Of a stretch of DNA of 64,000 nucleotides, positions 17,714 to 25,965 are shown one piece after another. The notes beneath the pieces are model-generated. The model saw only the letters and a list, made by a program, of their open reading frames with translations, searched no databases and was not told where the DNA came from. Position 1 is the first letter of the stretch; each line of letters starts with the position of its first letter. Where the stretch lies: contig NZ_JAGHRE010000006.1 in NCBI RefSeq assembly GCF_017743935.1, positions 124,001 to 188,000 of the forward strand, given 5' to 3'. This DNA comes from Tropicibacter sp. R16_0 (GTDB lineage Bacteria; Pseudomonadota; Alphaproteobacteria; Rhodobacterales; Rhodobacteraceae). A program made the translations under genes and the position numbers.

Positions 17714-18562
17714 ATGCCCACAGCAAGATTGAATGTCATAGGAGCCGGGCGAGTTGGCAGGACATTCATGCGCCTTTTGAAAGAGACCTCTGACTACTCA
17801 ATCCAGGACGTTATGAGCTCGAACTTTCGATCCGCACAAGAGGCTACAGATCTGATCGGAGCGGGGCGCGCGGTTCAAGACTATGCGCAACTGAAACCCG
17901 CAGATCTGTCGTTGCTGACCGTCCCGGACACGCAGATTTCTGAGGTGGCGCAGAAACTGTCCGACACCTTCGACGTTGAGGCCCACGGTGAGCAACCTTC
18001 AGTCGCCGTACACTGCAGTGGGTTTTTCCCAGCTGACGAAATGGCCCCTCTCAGGAAGCTGAATTGGCACTTGGCGAGTATACACCCTGTTCTGTCCTTT
18101 ACAGATCCAGTTGCCGCCCAGCAACAATTCAAAGGCGCTTTGTGTGGGTTAGAGGGGGATGAGGAAGCGATCAAAACCGTCCGCCGCTTGGTCGACCGGC
18201 TGGGCGCTGACAGTTTCCCGATCAATTCGGAAACAAAGAGTCTCTATCACGCGGCTGCTGTGTTTTCGAACAATTTCACGGTTGTACTACAGGCAATAGC
18301 CAATGAAGCCTGGACCCAAGCTGGTGTACCTTCCGAGATCGCACGAAAACTGAACAAAACGCTGCTGCAAGGAACAATCGAGAACGTGATAGCCGAGGGT
18401 CCACGCAATGCGCTGACGGGCCCGGCAGCGCGGGGTGATACCTATGTCGTAACCAGACAGGGTGAGGACGTCTCAAAATGGCATCCAGCCGCAGGGCAAA
18501 TCTACAAGGCTATGAGCGAGCTGGCAAAAGAACTCAAAACAAGAGGAACAACAGGTTCGTAA
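17714..18562 (+). CDS. Rossmann-fold oxidoreductase-like protein with DUF2520 domain
   Basis: A 282-residue protein. The N-terminal half is a dinucleotide-binding fold (LNVIGAGRVGRTFMRLL) and the C-terminal half is the helical DUF2520 domain (SLYHAAAVFSNNFTVVLQAI and a GPAARGD motif), as in a widespread group of predicted NAD(P)-dependent reductases related to ketopantoate and pyrroline-carboxylate reductases. Start 17714 has GGAGG upstream; a 20-residue N-terminal extension is possible but has no ribosome site. Function unknown. It stands alone between nadQ and the partition genes. Confidence 0.75.
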   Translation: MPTARLNVIGAGRVGRTFMRLLKETSDYSIQDVMSSNFRSAQEATDLIGAGRAVQDYAQLKPADLSLLTVPDTQISEVAQKLSDTFDVEAHGEQPSVAVHCSGFFPADEMAPLRKLNWHLASIHPVLSFTDPVAAQQQFKGALCGLEGDEEAIKTVRRLVDRLGADSFPINSETKSLYHAAAVFSNNFTVVLQAIANEAWTQAGVPSEIARKLNKTLLQGTIENVIAEGPRNALTGPAARGDTYVVTRQGEDVSKWHPAAGQIYKAMSELAKELKTRGTTGS

Positions 18563-18751
18563 CAGCACGCGGTCGGCAGCTTGGTCTCACTCGCCAGAGT
18601 CGGTTTGCATAAAGCGGACGGGCCATTTTGTCCCGCCGATCCTCACATTCGGGCTACCCAAGCTCGGAGCTTCTTGCTCCTGCGACCTCGGGTAGTCTCA
18701 GCCGCGAAGTGTCCTGTACTTCCGAGAAATGCGCCCAACCTGCGGTGTTAC

Positions 18752-18880
18752 GTTGTCAGTTTTCGAGTTGCCCAAAAAGACGAGGCCAAGGCGTGACCGG
18801 ACGTTTGCGGACCATGCGCACAAGGTCGATGCCTAGCGGAGCGGTCGGCGTGTTTGAAAGGAGTTTGAATACTGACAACG
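18752..18880. mobile_element. MITE-like segment with terminal inverted repeats
   Basis: The ends are CGTTGTCAGT and ACTGACAACG, a perfect 10-bp inverted repeat that extends imperfectly to 16 bp (14 of 16 matches), enclosing 129 bp with no intact gene. The size and structure fit a miniature inverted-repeat element or an IS remnant. No clear target-site duplication is seen, and there is no second copy in the window. Confidence 0.3.
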
Positions 18881-18929
18881 CACCTAAGCCCTCAAGCACA
18901 ATTTCTATTTGTTTTCTTGGCTTTGATCT

Positions 18930-18963
18930 GTAGCGATCAAAATGAACCTCTTTTGATCGCTAC
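18930..18963. terminator. Strong hairpin downstream of parB
   Basis: Perfect 13-bp stem GTAGCGATCAAAA/TTTTGATCGCTAC with an 8-nt loop, 22 bp past the parB stop. A third TTTGATC copy (18922-18928) allows an alternative pairing. It may terminate parAB transcription, but there is no U-tract after the stem. Confidence 0.5.
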
Positions 18964-18985
18964 TTCGTATTCTCAAAAACCTACC

Positions 18986-20050
18986 CTAGTTCTTGTCTTC
19001 AAGAATACGCCGAATTTCTCGCAAGATGATCTCACCTGTTGTCGGATCCACCTTGCGGCCGAACAATTCGATCCGGAAACCATTGGCAGAAAGCTCGCCA
19101 CGCAACTCGGCTCCATCTTCCACCTGAACCAAGGGCAAACTCACATTGCTGCTTGGACGACCACCCTTGCTCGGATCCCGTTCCGCCCTGCCCCGCTTTG
19201 CCAAAACCTTGTTCAAAACAGCCCATTCTTCGGCAGCTGATGTGCAATCCGAACTGTCCAACGCGACCCTTAGATCCGCCTGCGCCCCCTCTCGCAAAGC
19301 GCTTGCAAGTTGCAATCCGGCCTTTTCGGTAAGCGTTGATGGATACCGCAACAAGTCACCCAGGCATTCGTGCACCAAGGCGAAGCTGCGAACCTTTGAA
19401 CGTTTGGCCTTTGAAACGGATGCAAACAAAACATCCACCGCATCCGACACCGTAGAAAACACCCCCTGCCCCGTCGACAGAACCGCGATCCGTCCTCGCT
19501 CGTACGGTGTCAGGTTGGCGCGCACCTCGTTCTCTTCGACCATGGAGACATAGGCATCCTGCCCCGCATCTGCTTCGCGGACATAGGCCGGAATCATCCC
19601 GTATTTGGAATCTTCAGATGCCAGTGCCTGAAACGCCTTGAGGCGCCGATACCCCGAGATCAAACCGAACCCGTCGGGGGTGGCCGCAACCTCGATCGGG
19701 CTGCGCAATCCCGACGACCGGATCGAGTTCAAAAGCTCATCCATCGTTTCGGGGTCTTCGGTCAAACGATCTCGGCGGATAAAATCTGCTTCGATCAGAT
19801 CCAATGCAATGGGTTGAGCCACCAGCCCTGCGGCTTTGGCCTGTCTGAACTGCCGAGCATCCGCTGCATCCCGAGCATGTTCAGCGCGATCCGTGACCGA
19901 AGTCATACCGGCAAGCGCCGCAGCCTCTCCTGCCACCTGGGCAATTGGTGGCGTCATCGAAAGTGCATCAACTGGTTTCGCGGCGAAACCTTCGTCCAGC
20001 TCTCGCAAGGTTTCAGCATCCGGTGCTGTCAAACGTCTACGTTTTGCCAT
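18986..20050 (-). CDS. parB: Plasmid partitioning protein ParB
   Basis: A 354-residue ParB/RepB-family centromere-binding protein. The N-terminal ParB domain has the motif ISGYRRLKAFQAL and the core MVEENEVRANLTPYERGR; the central helix-turn-helix follows (VSKAKRSKVRSFALVHECLG) and the C-terminal region should dimerise. It binds parS-like sites and loads ParA for segregation. The start at 20050 overlaps the parA stop by one base (TGATG), which is typical coupling. The gene itself contains one of four GTTTCG-N3-CGAAAC palindromes (19975-19989). Confidence 0.9.
   Translation of the reverse strand: MAKRRRLTAPDAETLRELDEGFAAKPVDALSMTPPIAQVAGEAAALAGMTSVTDRAEHARDAADARQFRQAKAAGLVAQPIALDLIEADFIRRDRLTEDPETMDELLNSIRSSGLRSPIEVAATPDGFGLISGYRRLKAFQALASEDSKYGMIPAYVREADAGQDAYVSMVEENEVRANLTPYERGRIAVLSTGQGVFSTVSDAVDVLFASVSKAKRSKVRSFALVHECLGDLLRYPSTLTEKAGLQLASALREGAQADLRVALDSSDCTSAAEEWAVLNKVLAKRGRAERDPSKGGRPSSNVSLPLVQVEDGAELRGELSANGFRIELFGRKVDPTTGEIILREIRRILEDKN
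19975..19989. repeat. parS-like palindrome inside parB
   Basis: GTTTCG-CGG-CGAAAC, flanked by G and C so that symmetry extends to 17 bp. Here it is read in a different codon phase (Gly-Phe-Ala-Ala-Lys-Pro) from the copies in parA and repB, so the DNA rather than the peptide is conserved. Confidence 0.6.
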
Positions 20051-21429
20051 CAGTCGTCGCCCTCCAGGTTCACATCTCTCCACCAGCACCCAATCAACAG
20101 TTCTTTAAATTCCGCATATGTCCGATCAAATGTCTCGCGTCCCCGGACATAGGTTTCGCGGTTGAATTCGCGGTAATCGGCTTCATAAATCCCGTTGACC
20201 TGCTCACCTGCCTGACCAACCAAAGCCGTGTAGTCCTGACGGTAAGCATTCATGAAATCCCCGAAATAAGCTTGGATCACGTTTGCCATATCCGTCTGTT
20301 GCGAGGCATCGAACCGGGTGACAATGGCACGCACCACATCCCACTCGAACTTCATCTCGGGCAAACCGGCCGCGCGTCTGGACGCGTTCTCGCCGTCTTC
20401 TATCGATGCGAAGGTCGAATATAGCATGTCAAAGAAGCGGCCCGTTGAATCGAACTCCAGGAAAGACGCGCCAAGTGGAACCAACAGAATATCGGCAGCC
20501 GCCAGTGCGTTGATCGTTAGATAGCCAAGGGCAGGGGGGGTATCCAGGAAGATGATGTCATAGTCACCCAGCACACCCTCATCTTCCAGGAAATTGGTCA
20601 GACCGTCCCATAAGGGCCAGGACCGCAACCCCATGCGCCAGACCGGTATCTGAAACTCTGCCCAGTACAAATTCAGCTGGGCGCCGATCAGATCAATGTT
20701 CGGCCAATGCGTTTTCTGAATGACGTTTCGCGACGAAACCTGCAGGGCTTCCTGCAGTGTTTCGTCCAACGGAATCTCGGCCTGGCCGCCAGCCCGGCGA
20801 ACTTCGTTTTCTGCAGTTACGGATTTGGCAAAGTCCTTGGCAATCAGCGGAAAGACAGTTGACCATTCATCAGGGACGGTCCCGCCCAGAATTGACGTCA
20901 TTGACCCTTGGCTGTCCAAATCAATGACAAGCACCTTATAGCCGTCCAAAGCCGCGGACATCGCCAGGTGAGCCGCCGTACTGGTCTTGCCGACACCGCC
21001 CTTGAAATTAGCGACCGAAACAACTTTGGCCTGGGCCTCTTTCGGGCGATAGGGCAGATATTCTTTGGTGCTCACACCCTCACTCGCAAAGTGTTGGCGT
21101 AGGGTTAGGACCTCTTCCAGAGTGAACCATTTGGACCCGCCATCGCCTTCGCCTTGAGGCAGCTCCGGATTGGCCTTCAAAACCCGACGAAGATGCGCCG
21201 GAGCGACCGGAATGAGGTACTTCGTGATTTCCCAGGTCGAGAACTTGCGCAGTCGCTTTTGTCCATCTGGGGCATACCCTCGCCGCGCCAAATCCTCGCG
21301 GCCCTTGGCGCAGAAAGCTGCGGCTTTGGCGAATCGTGTTGTGTCAATAGGATCAGGAAGACGCGCTGCGGCTGCTTCTGGATTGAGGTTCAAGTAGGGG
21401 GGCACTGTTTGTGTTGGTTGTTTGCTCAA
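20050..21429 (-). CDS. parA: Plasmid partitioning ATPase ParA
   Basis: A 459-residue ParA/MinD ATPase of the large plasmid type. An N-terminal DNA-binding region of about 130 residues (KFSTWEITKYL, then FTLEEVLTLRQHF) precedes the deviant Walker A motif KGGVGKT at residues 143-149; VLVIDLDSQGSMTSI and IIFLDTPPALGYLTINAL carry the Walker A' and B aspartates. Such proteins both segregate the replicon and autorepress parAB. Translation probably begins at TTG 21429 with GAGG upstream. Divergent from repB across the origin. Confidence 0.92.
   Translation of the reverse strand: MSKQPTQTVPPYLNLNPEAAAARLPDPIDTTRFAKAAAFCAKGREDLARRGYAPDGQKRLRKFSTWEITKYLIPVAPAHLRRVLKANPELPQGEGDGGSKWFTLEEVLTLRQHFASEGVSTKEYLPYRPKEAQAKVVSVANFKGGVGKTSTAAHLAMSAALDGYKVLVIDLDSQGSMTSILGGTVPDEWSTVFPLIAKDFAKSVTAENEVRRAGGQAEIPLDETLQEALQVSSRNVIQKTHWPNIDLIGAQLNLYWAEFQIPVWRMGLRSWPLWDGLTNFLEDEGVLGDYDIIFLDTPPALGYLTINALAAADILLVPLGASFLEFDSTGRFFDMLYSTFASIEDGENASRRAAGLPEMKFEWDVVRAIVTRFDASQQTDMANVIQAYFGDFMNAYRQDYTALVGQAGEQVNGIYEADYREFNRETYVRGRETFDRTYAEFKELLIGCWWRDVNLEGDD
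20725..20739. repeat. parS-like palindrome inside parA
   Basis: GTTTCG-CGA-CGAAAC within the parA coding region, encoding Val-Ser-Ser-Arg-Asn on the minus strand. Second of four copies in 3.1 kb. Confidence 0.6.
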
Positions 21430-21547
21430 TTTCGTTGCCTCACGATATGTTCGCCTTTTCAGCGTATGTAGACAACAATAGCGAACATCTGGGAGTTAGA
21501 CTACCCAGAATTGGCTCCGCGCGGCCTGGTTTGCGCAAACAAGTAGG

Positions 21548-21562
21548 GTTTCGTCACGAAAC
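21548..21562. repeat. parS-like palindrome in the origin region
   Basis: GTTTCG-TCA-CGAAAC, the only copy of the four outside a gene, about 120 bp upstream of the parA start and 17 bp from the DnaA box. A good candidate for the centromere or the parA operator. Confidence 0.65.
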
Positions 21563-21578
21563 CACCAAAAATCACAAG

Positions 21579-21587
21579 TTATCCACA
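21579..21587 (+). promoter_or_regulatory. DnaA box
   Basis: TTATCCACA, a perfect match to the bacterial DnaA consensus, placed beside the AT-rich segment and about 85 bp before the iteron array. Confidence 0.8.
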
Positions 21588-21670
21588 CAACAAACTGTTT
21601 ATTTTCTTTAGGTAGTTTAGATTCTTTGGAACACGAAAAATTAAATATGTCATAGACTTAGAAGGACTTT

Positions 21671-21780
21671 GGGACCTAAAAGCAGGCTGAAAGGTACCGG
21701 TTTCCGGGTCAATAGGTACCCATCTACGGGCTCGAGGGTACCCGTATACGTGAGTTAAGGTACCGATTCTCGGTTTGACG
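21671..21780 (+). repeat. Iteron array, 22-bp period
   Basis: GGTACC recurs at 21693, 21715, 21737 and 21759, each exactly 22 bp apart. A degenerate unit (GGGACC) stands one period earlier at 21671. After GGTACC the units keep a looser pattern, roughly C-x-T-x-TACGG. Head-to-tail 22-bp repeats before a Rep_3 gene are the expected RepB binding sites for initiation and copy control. Confidence 0.85.
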
Positions 21781-21889
21781 AAAAATCCCTGAATAGAGCC
21801 TAATTTCGCCCGTTTTTGCGCGTTTGGGAACCTGCCGAAGCGGCGTTTCTCCGGAGATCGACTGCGTTTTTTCGGTATCCAACTCGGAT

Positions 21890-21945
21890 GGTACCCAGAT
21901 ACGGGATGACTGGTAAGAACCCATGCATACTTGATCTGAGGTACC
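21890..21945 (+). repeat. Additional iteron copies next to repB
   Basis: One good unit begins at 21890 (GGTACCCAGATACGGG) and resembles the second unit of the main array; a degenerate GGTAAG follows at 21912, again 22 bp on, and GGTACC recurs at 21940 out of phase. Their place just before repB suggests autoregulation. Confidence 0.6.
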
Positions 21946-21982
21946 TTTTGTGCGACGACTCCCCAAGAGCAGAAAGATAAAA

Positions 21983-23254
21983 ATGACCAGTGCACAGATA
22001 GATATGGACCAGTTGACCGGTGCTTTGCGTCGCGAGACTGTCAAAAAGAACGTGGCAGCCATACACATCAGCGGCAAGCTCAGCTTGTTGCAGAGAAAGC
22101 TGTCGAACGTTCTTTTGCTAAACGCATACGACGCTTTGACGACGGCCCAAACCCACACCATCGATGCGCGCACCTTGGCAACCATGGTCGGTTACAATTC
22201 CAACGACATGGACACTTTGAGAGCCAGCCTCCGCGCTTTGGCCGAGACCGTCGCGGAATGGGATATGCTGGACGAGGAAGGGCGGCAGGAGTGGGGGGTC
22301 TCTTCGCTGCTGTCTTTTGCCAAGCTCAAGAGCGGTGTTTGTGAATATGCTTACTCTCCGGCTTTGGCGCAGAAACTGCATGACCCCAAAATCTATGCGC
22401 TGATCAATGTCCACATTCAAAGGAACTTTACCTCAGGCCACGGTCTTGCCTTGTATGAAAACTGCTATCGGTTTGTGCGCACCGGATCCACGGGGTGGTG
22501 GTCGCTGGAGATCTTTCGCAAGCTTATGGGGGTGGATGGATCGAATTATTATGAGAGCTTCAAGCACCTCAATGCCAAGATCATCAAGCCCGCGGTGGCC
22601 GAAGTAAACCGAAACTCGGATATCGAAATTACGCCCGAGTTCAAGAAGAAGGGCAGGGCGGTTGCCGATATTCGCTTTCTGATTAAGGAAAACCCACAGT
22701 TGGCCATGTTTCAAATCGGTGATGATGAAGGGATACGTAACCTTGATGTCTTCAAGAAACTTATCGATCAAGGCGTGTCAGATCGCTTGGCGCGTCAGTG
22801 GATTTCCGAACATGGTGAAGACTATGTAGCGCAAAAACTGGACTACGTTCGACGCCAACCGGACGTCAAGTCTGCTGCGGGTTACCTCAATGCTGCATTG
22901 AAGGACGATTATTCGATCAAAGAGGTCAAAACCCAACCTCCGAGTCCAGAAGCAATGCAGCGTGCCCAAGATCGTATTGATCAAGAACGCAAGGCAGACG
23001 CAGAGCTAGACATGCGACTGGCCGAACGCGCCAAGCGAGCCCGCAAATTCGAAATCGTGTCTAACCTGGTTTCGCGACGAAACCCCACGCAGCGTGATGC
23101 TGATAAACGTTTGTTCTTGGCCGGACTTGAAGATGACCTTGAGCGGATGGAGTTTCGCAACCATGGTTGGCAGTCCGCGTTGAACGCCAATGCCATCTTT
23201 ACCTTTTGGGCGGAAATGAACCCGGGCGCATTTGACGAAGTCGAAAACAGCTAG
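21983..23254 (+). CDS. repB: RepB-type (Rep_3) replication initiator
   Basis: A 423-residue initiator of the Rep_3 superfamily, one of the four replicase classes known for roseobacter plasmids. It has two winged-helix domains: the first around residues 20-160 (LSLLQRKLSNVLLLNAYD) and the second around 170-250 (YENCYRFVRTGSTGWWSLE, split as YENCYRFVRTGS and GWWSLEIFRKLMGV). A charged C-terminal tail includes the site of another parS-like palindrome. ATG 21983 has AGAAAG before it and is preferred over GTG 21950, although the extra 11 codons cannot be excluded. Divergent from parAB across an iteron origin. Confidence 0.88.
   Translation: MTSAQIDMDQLTGALRRETVKKNVAAIHISGKLSLLQRKLSNVLLLNAYDALTTAQTHTIDARTLATMVGYNSNDMDTLRASLRALAETVAEWDMLDEEGRQEWGVSSLLSFAKLKSGVCEYAYSPALAQKLHDPKIYALINVHIQRNFTSGHGLALYENCYRFVRTGSTGWWSLEIFRKLMGVDGSNYYESFKHLNAKIIKPAVAEVNRNSDIEITPEFKKKGRAVADIRFLIKENPQLAMFQIGDDEGIRNLDVFKKLIDQGVSDRLARQWISEHGEDYVAQKLDYVRRQPDVKSAAGYLNAALKDDYSIKEVKTQPPSPEAMQRAQDRIDQERKADAELDMRLAERAKRARKFEIVSNLVSRRNPTQRDADKRLFLAGLEDDLERMEFRNHGWQSALNANAIFTFWAEMNPGAFDEVENS
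23069..23083. repeat. parS-like palindrome inside repB
   Basis: GTTTCG-CGA-CGAAAC, flanked by G and C for 17-bp symmetry, encoding Val-Ser-Arg-Arg-Asn. Fourth copy of the set. Confidence 0.6.
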
Positions 23255-23494
23255 CGACATTCGTTCAACGTGAGGCTGTCTGCCTCCTATCAGAGTTGGA
23301 ATGGGCGTTAAAGCCACACCCCTTTGTCTGCCCAAGTCTGTTCACCTTTCTGGGTGAAAGAGAGAACACAGGGACAGGCCCGGCGACGATGAGGGCAATC
23401 GAGGATTACCGCAAAAAAACCGTGAATCCCTTTCGCTGAACTGTACTTGATCACCAGTTCTGTCACCTTGCCACTGCAAGTGGGAGGTCAGAAG
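23255..23494. other. Intergenic region after repB
   Basis: 240 bp between repB and the next gene. It contains a small TTCACC/GGTGAA hairpin (23341-23358). It should include the promoter of the downstream gene; nothing else is recognised. Confidence 0.35.
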
Positions 23495-25534
23495 ATGAAC
23501 ATCACCTGGGATAAACCGAAGACGGTGGTGTCCGGTCACAAACCGGCACATTCTGTTGAACCCTATGAAGATTGGGAACAGGCAACCCGTTCTCCGGAAC
23601 TTGCTAAAGATGCGCAGATTTGGAAGCCAATCTATGTCGATCTGAACAAGGGTGAGCAGGGTGATTTCACCTCTGCAATCAAAGCGTTGGTAAAATTCAT
23701 GCTCAAGACAGATCGGGGGAACTCAATCCAGCATGATGCCGATTTCCTACCTGTGGTCGTGAACATCATTGTTGGTGAATTGGTTGGTGAAAACGTTGAG
23801 CGTTTCACGCGTTTCTTCCTTTATCGCCCAGAAGCGAAGGCCTATGACGCCATCCCTGAATGTGAAACGCTGCATATCGGCGTCGGGTTTCCGCTTTCCA
23901 AGTCAATTGCGGCCACAAAACTGGACACATTGGACAGGGTTTTTCGGGCTGCAAAGACCTACGCACGCAACTCGATGACCGGGACAATGCCTCCGGAGGT
24001 TCTGCATCATTTTGTGTTCGATCGCCCGTTGGGTGATAAGATCATGTTGGGTGTCATCGACAAACACGAGGCGGTCCGGAATCACCTTTCCAATTGTCAG
24101 GGTGACGATCATCCGGCGCATCTTTCCTTCGGGTTTGCGCGGAGTTGGCCGCAATCCAAGGTGGCATCCCGCAATGGATCCGAGTTGGAATTTGGGCGTA
24201 GTCTGAACGGTGCAGATGTTAGCGCTGACTACAATGACGTTGTTTATGATGGCACAGTGGATGAGATCCAGCTGTACTGTGGTTTGAGAGCGGACAGTCG
24301 CCGGACCTACCAATCCGATAGCCGGCTGAATGTCGTCACGGATATGCATGGCGTGCAGGTAAACGCTAACAATGCCATTCAGTTGGAAGCGTTCACAGAC
24401 AATCGATTGAGCGAACCTACTGGTCGGGCAGATTCAACCATGTTTGTGCAGCTGCCGCAGTTGACCAAGGCCGAAACCTGGGGTGGTCGGTTGGAGTTTT
24501 TCATCCTTACTGGGTTGATCCGCATTTTTTCCTGGGCAGACAACTTTAAGTGTGAAGCAGGAGAATTAACTCGTTCTCCGATTGTAGTTCAAATAAATCA
24601 TGAGATTCTCGACGGAAGCCAAAACAGCACCGGTTTTCTGAAATCCGAGATTGAACGTTTGGCGCGTCAACGAAGCGCTGAAGGTGTGGCAACGGCCGTC
24701 GTCTTTACCAATAGTAGCAAGTCGAGAACAAACGGTCATGCCTTGAAGAAGTTACCTCGAGGCGATGATGATCACATCGACTGGCGGATAGCACCTGAAG
24801 ATCAGTCCACGTCTTTTGTCGAGCTTTGGCTGGACCAGTTGAACCGCGCCACATTGACCCTGAACGGGCCTGACGGGATAGCGGTGGAAATGAAGCTAAG
24901 CCGCAATGAATTCACGGATGACAATGATGAGGTTATCCTTCCGTCCTACACTGTGGATGCAACGCGTCAGATCACTGGGCGAGGGGACTTTCTGGTTGCT
25001 CGCGCCTATGTGCGACGGTTTGCAAGCACGTCCAGGACCCGCGTCGTTTTGGCCTTCGCTCCCGGTCTGAACAAGAAGAACCGCGGCCAGTCGGTGCAAA
25101 GTGGGAATTACAGCTTGCGCCTGAAGAACACGGTCGGCGCGACTCTGTATGCATTGATCAAGGTTAAAAGGGATGACGCTCCTTTGGCGTTCCCATTGGA
25201 TGTCAAAGGGTCTGGCCAGAACACCCCAAAGGACCAAAGGACAGAGGTGACACCCGACGTTCGGGCCAAGCCATTGTGGACAGTTGGTTCTGTGACACGC
25301 CTGGGAACGTTGTCGGTTCATTCCGGCGGCAATTCGACAGACGTCCACGTTTCTGATTGCCGATACGTTCTCAACACAAACTCGACCTCTTTCTCCAATG
25401 CCTCGTCGCAGTCTCTTGAAGAAAAGTACACAGCTGATGTGTCAGCGGTGACCGAGGTGGATAGCGCGAAGGATGCGCAGTCAGGAGTTTACGCTCTGCC
25501 ACTAAAGGCAGGGGGCGGTCACAAACCGCGATGA
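23495..25534 (+). CDS. Divergent subtilisin-like protein of unknown function
   Basis: A 679-residue protein with no signal peptide or membrane segments. I recognise only weak similarity to a class of large S8 (subtilase) proteins: a strand ending in GVIDKH where the catalytic Asp would be, DMHGVQVNANNA where HGTHV is expected, then FVQLPQLTKAETWGG, and IDWRIAPEDQSTSFVELW near the substrate-binding half. The usual GTSxAAP serine loop is not found and the protein ends soon after RLGTLSVHSGG, so it may be catalytically dead. GGAGG precedes ATG 23495. Base composition looks less GC-rich than neighbouring operons, which fits acquired DNA. It is followed by a strong terminator and stands alone beside the replication genes. 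Confidence 0.4.
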   Translation: MNITWDKPKTVVSGHKPAHSVEPYEDWEQATRSPELAKDAQIWKPIYVDLNKGEQGDFTSAIKALVKFMLKTDRGNSIQHDADFLPVVVNIIVGELVGENVERFTRFFLYRPEAKAYDAIPECETLHIGVGFPLSKSIAATKLDTLDRVFRAAKTYARNSMTGTMPPEVLHHFVFDRPLGDKIMLGVIDKHEAVRNHLSNCQGDDHPAHLSFGFARSWPQSKVASRNGSELEFGRSLNGADVSADYNDVVYDGTVDEIQLYCGLRADSRRTYQSDSRLNVVTDMHGVQVNANNAIQLEAFTDNRLSEPTGRADSTMFVQLPQLTKAETWGGRLEFFILTGLIRIFSWADNFKCEAGELTRSPIVVQINHEILDGSQNSTGFLKSEIERLARQRSAEGVATAVVFTNSSKSRTNGHALKKLPRGDDDHIDWRIAPEDQSTSFVELWLDQLNRATLTLNGPDGIAVEMKLSRNEFTDDNDEVILPSYTVDATRQITGRGDFLVARAYVRRFASTSRTRVVLAFAPGLNKKNRGQSVQSGNYSLRLKNTVGATLYALIKVKRDDAPLAFPLDVKGSGQNTPKDQRTEVTPDVRAKPLWTVGSVTRLGTLSVHSGGNSTDVHVSDCRYVLNTNSTSFSNASSQSLEEKYTADVSAVTEVDSAKDAQSGVYALPLKAGGGHKPR

Positions 25535-25599
25535 TGCTTTTGTGGGTGAACCCCAGTCGCACAAAGTGGGAATTTCCAGATTGGTGACCAAACACATGA

Positions 25600-25638
25600 G
25601 CGAGGGCCTGACGGGAATCTGGTCAGGCCCTCGCTTTT
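25600..25638 (+). terminator. Rho-independent terminator
   Basis: Perfect 13-bp stem GCGAGGGCCTGAC/GTCAGGCCCTCGC, 9-nt loop, then TTTT. Ends transcription of the subtilisin-like gene 66 bp after its stop. Confidence 0.9.
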
Positions 25639-25898
25639 GCCCGAGTTGGGGACTCGGGACTTAAACAGGCACAACGGCCACTCAACGCGTACCTGTTTTC
25701 ACAAACGCCAAGAGGCGCTGATCACTGCTGATGTGACGAGATCGCAGGTTGGGCTAACCGTTCGCATATGTCCCAACAAGGTCAACTTGACGTTAAAGCC
25801 GTAAGAGGTTTTTGACGCTTTTTTCACGCAACAACGGACTGCGCCGCCTAAGCGGTTCAGTACATGCACCCGTCGGAGGAGTGACAAAGCCGGGTATG

Positions 25899-25965
25899 TC
25901 AGGACAGTTTGGCGGCTTTCAGATCGGTTTCAATGACGCGCCGCCAATTGGATGTCCCGTAAACG
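25899..25965 (-). pseudogene. Possible C-terminal remnant of a secreted binding protein
   Basis: The minus strand encodes a short tail reading TSNWRRVIETDLKAAKLS and a stop, directly after the tex stop and in a different frame. The pattern W-x-x-V-I-x-x-x-L-x-x-A resembles the C-terminus of TctC/Bug-type solute-binding proteins. There is no start, and upstream the frame runs into tex. Low-confidence relic. Confidence 0.2.

Larger units (their letters stand above)
18563..18985. other. Non-coding stretch between DUF2520 gene and parB
   Basis: 423 bp without a convincing gene. It contains a 129-bp segment bounded by inverted repeats (18752-18880) and a strong hairpin (18930-18963), described separately. 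A minus-strand frame inside the 129-bp segment ends near 18757 but has no plausible start and matches nothing I know. Confidence 0.5.
21430..21982. other. Replication origin region between parA and repB
   Basis: 553 bp between divergent parA and repB. From left to right it holds a parS-like palindrome, a perfect DnaA box, about 90 bp of AT-rich DNA suited to strand opening (21566-21665), a run of 22-bp iterons, and further single iteron copies close to repB. This order is typical of iteron-controlled Rep_3 replicons. Promoters for parA and repB must also lie here but are not obvious. Confidence 0.8.
25535..25965. other. Intergenic region between the subtilisin-like gene and tex
   Basis: 431 bp separating two convergent genes. 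It contains the terminator at 25600-25638 and a possible gene remnant at 25899-25965. The rest shows no gene or RNA that I can support. Confidence 0.45.
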
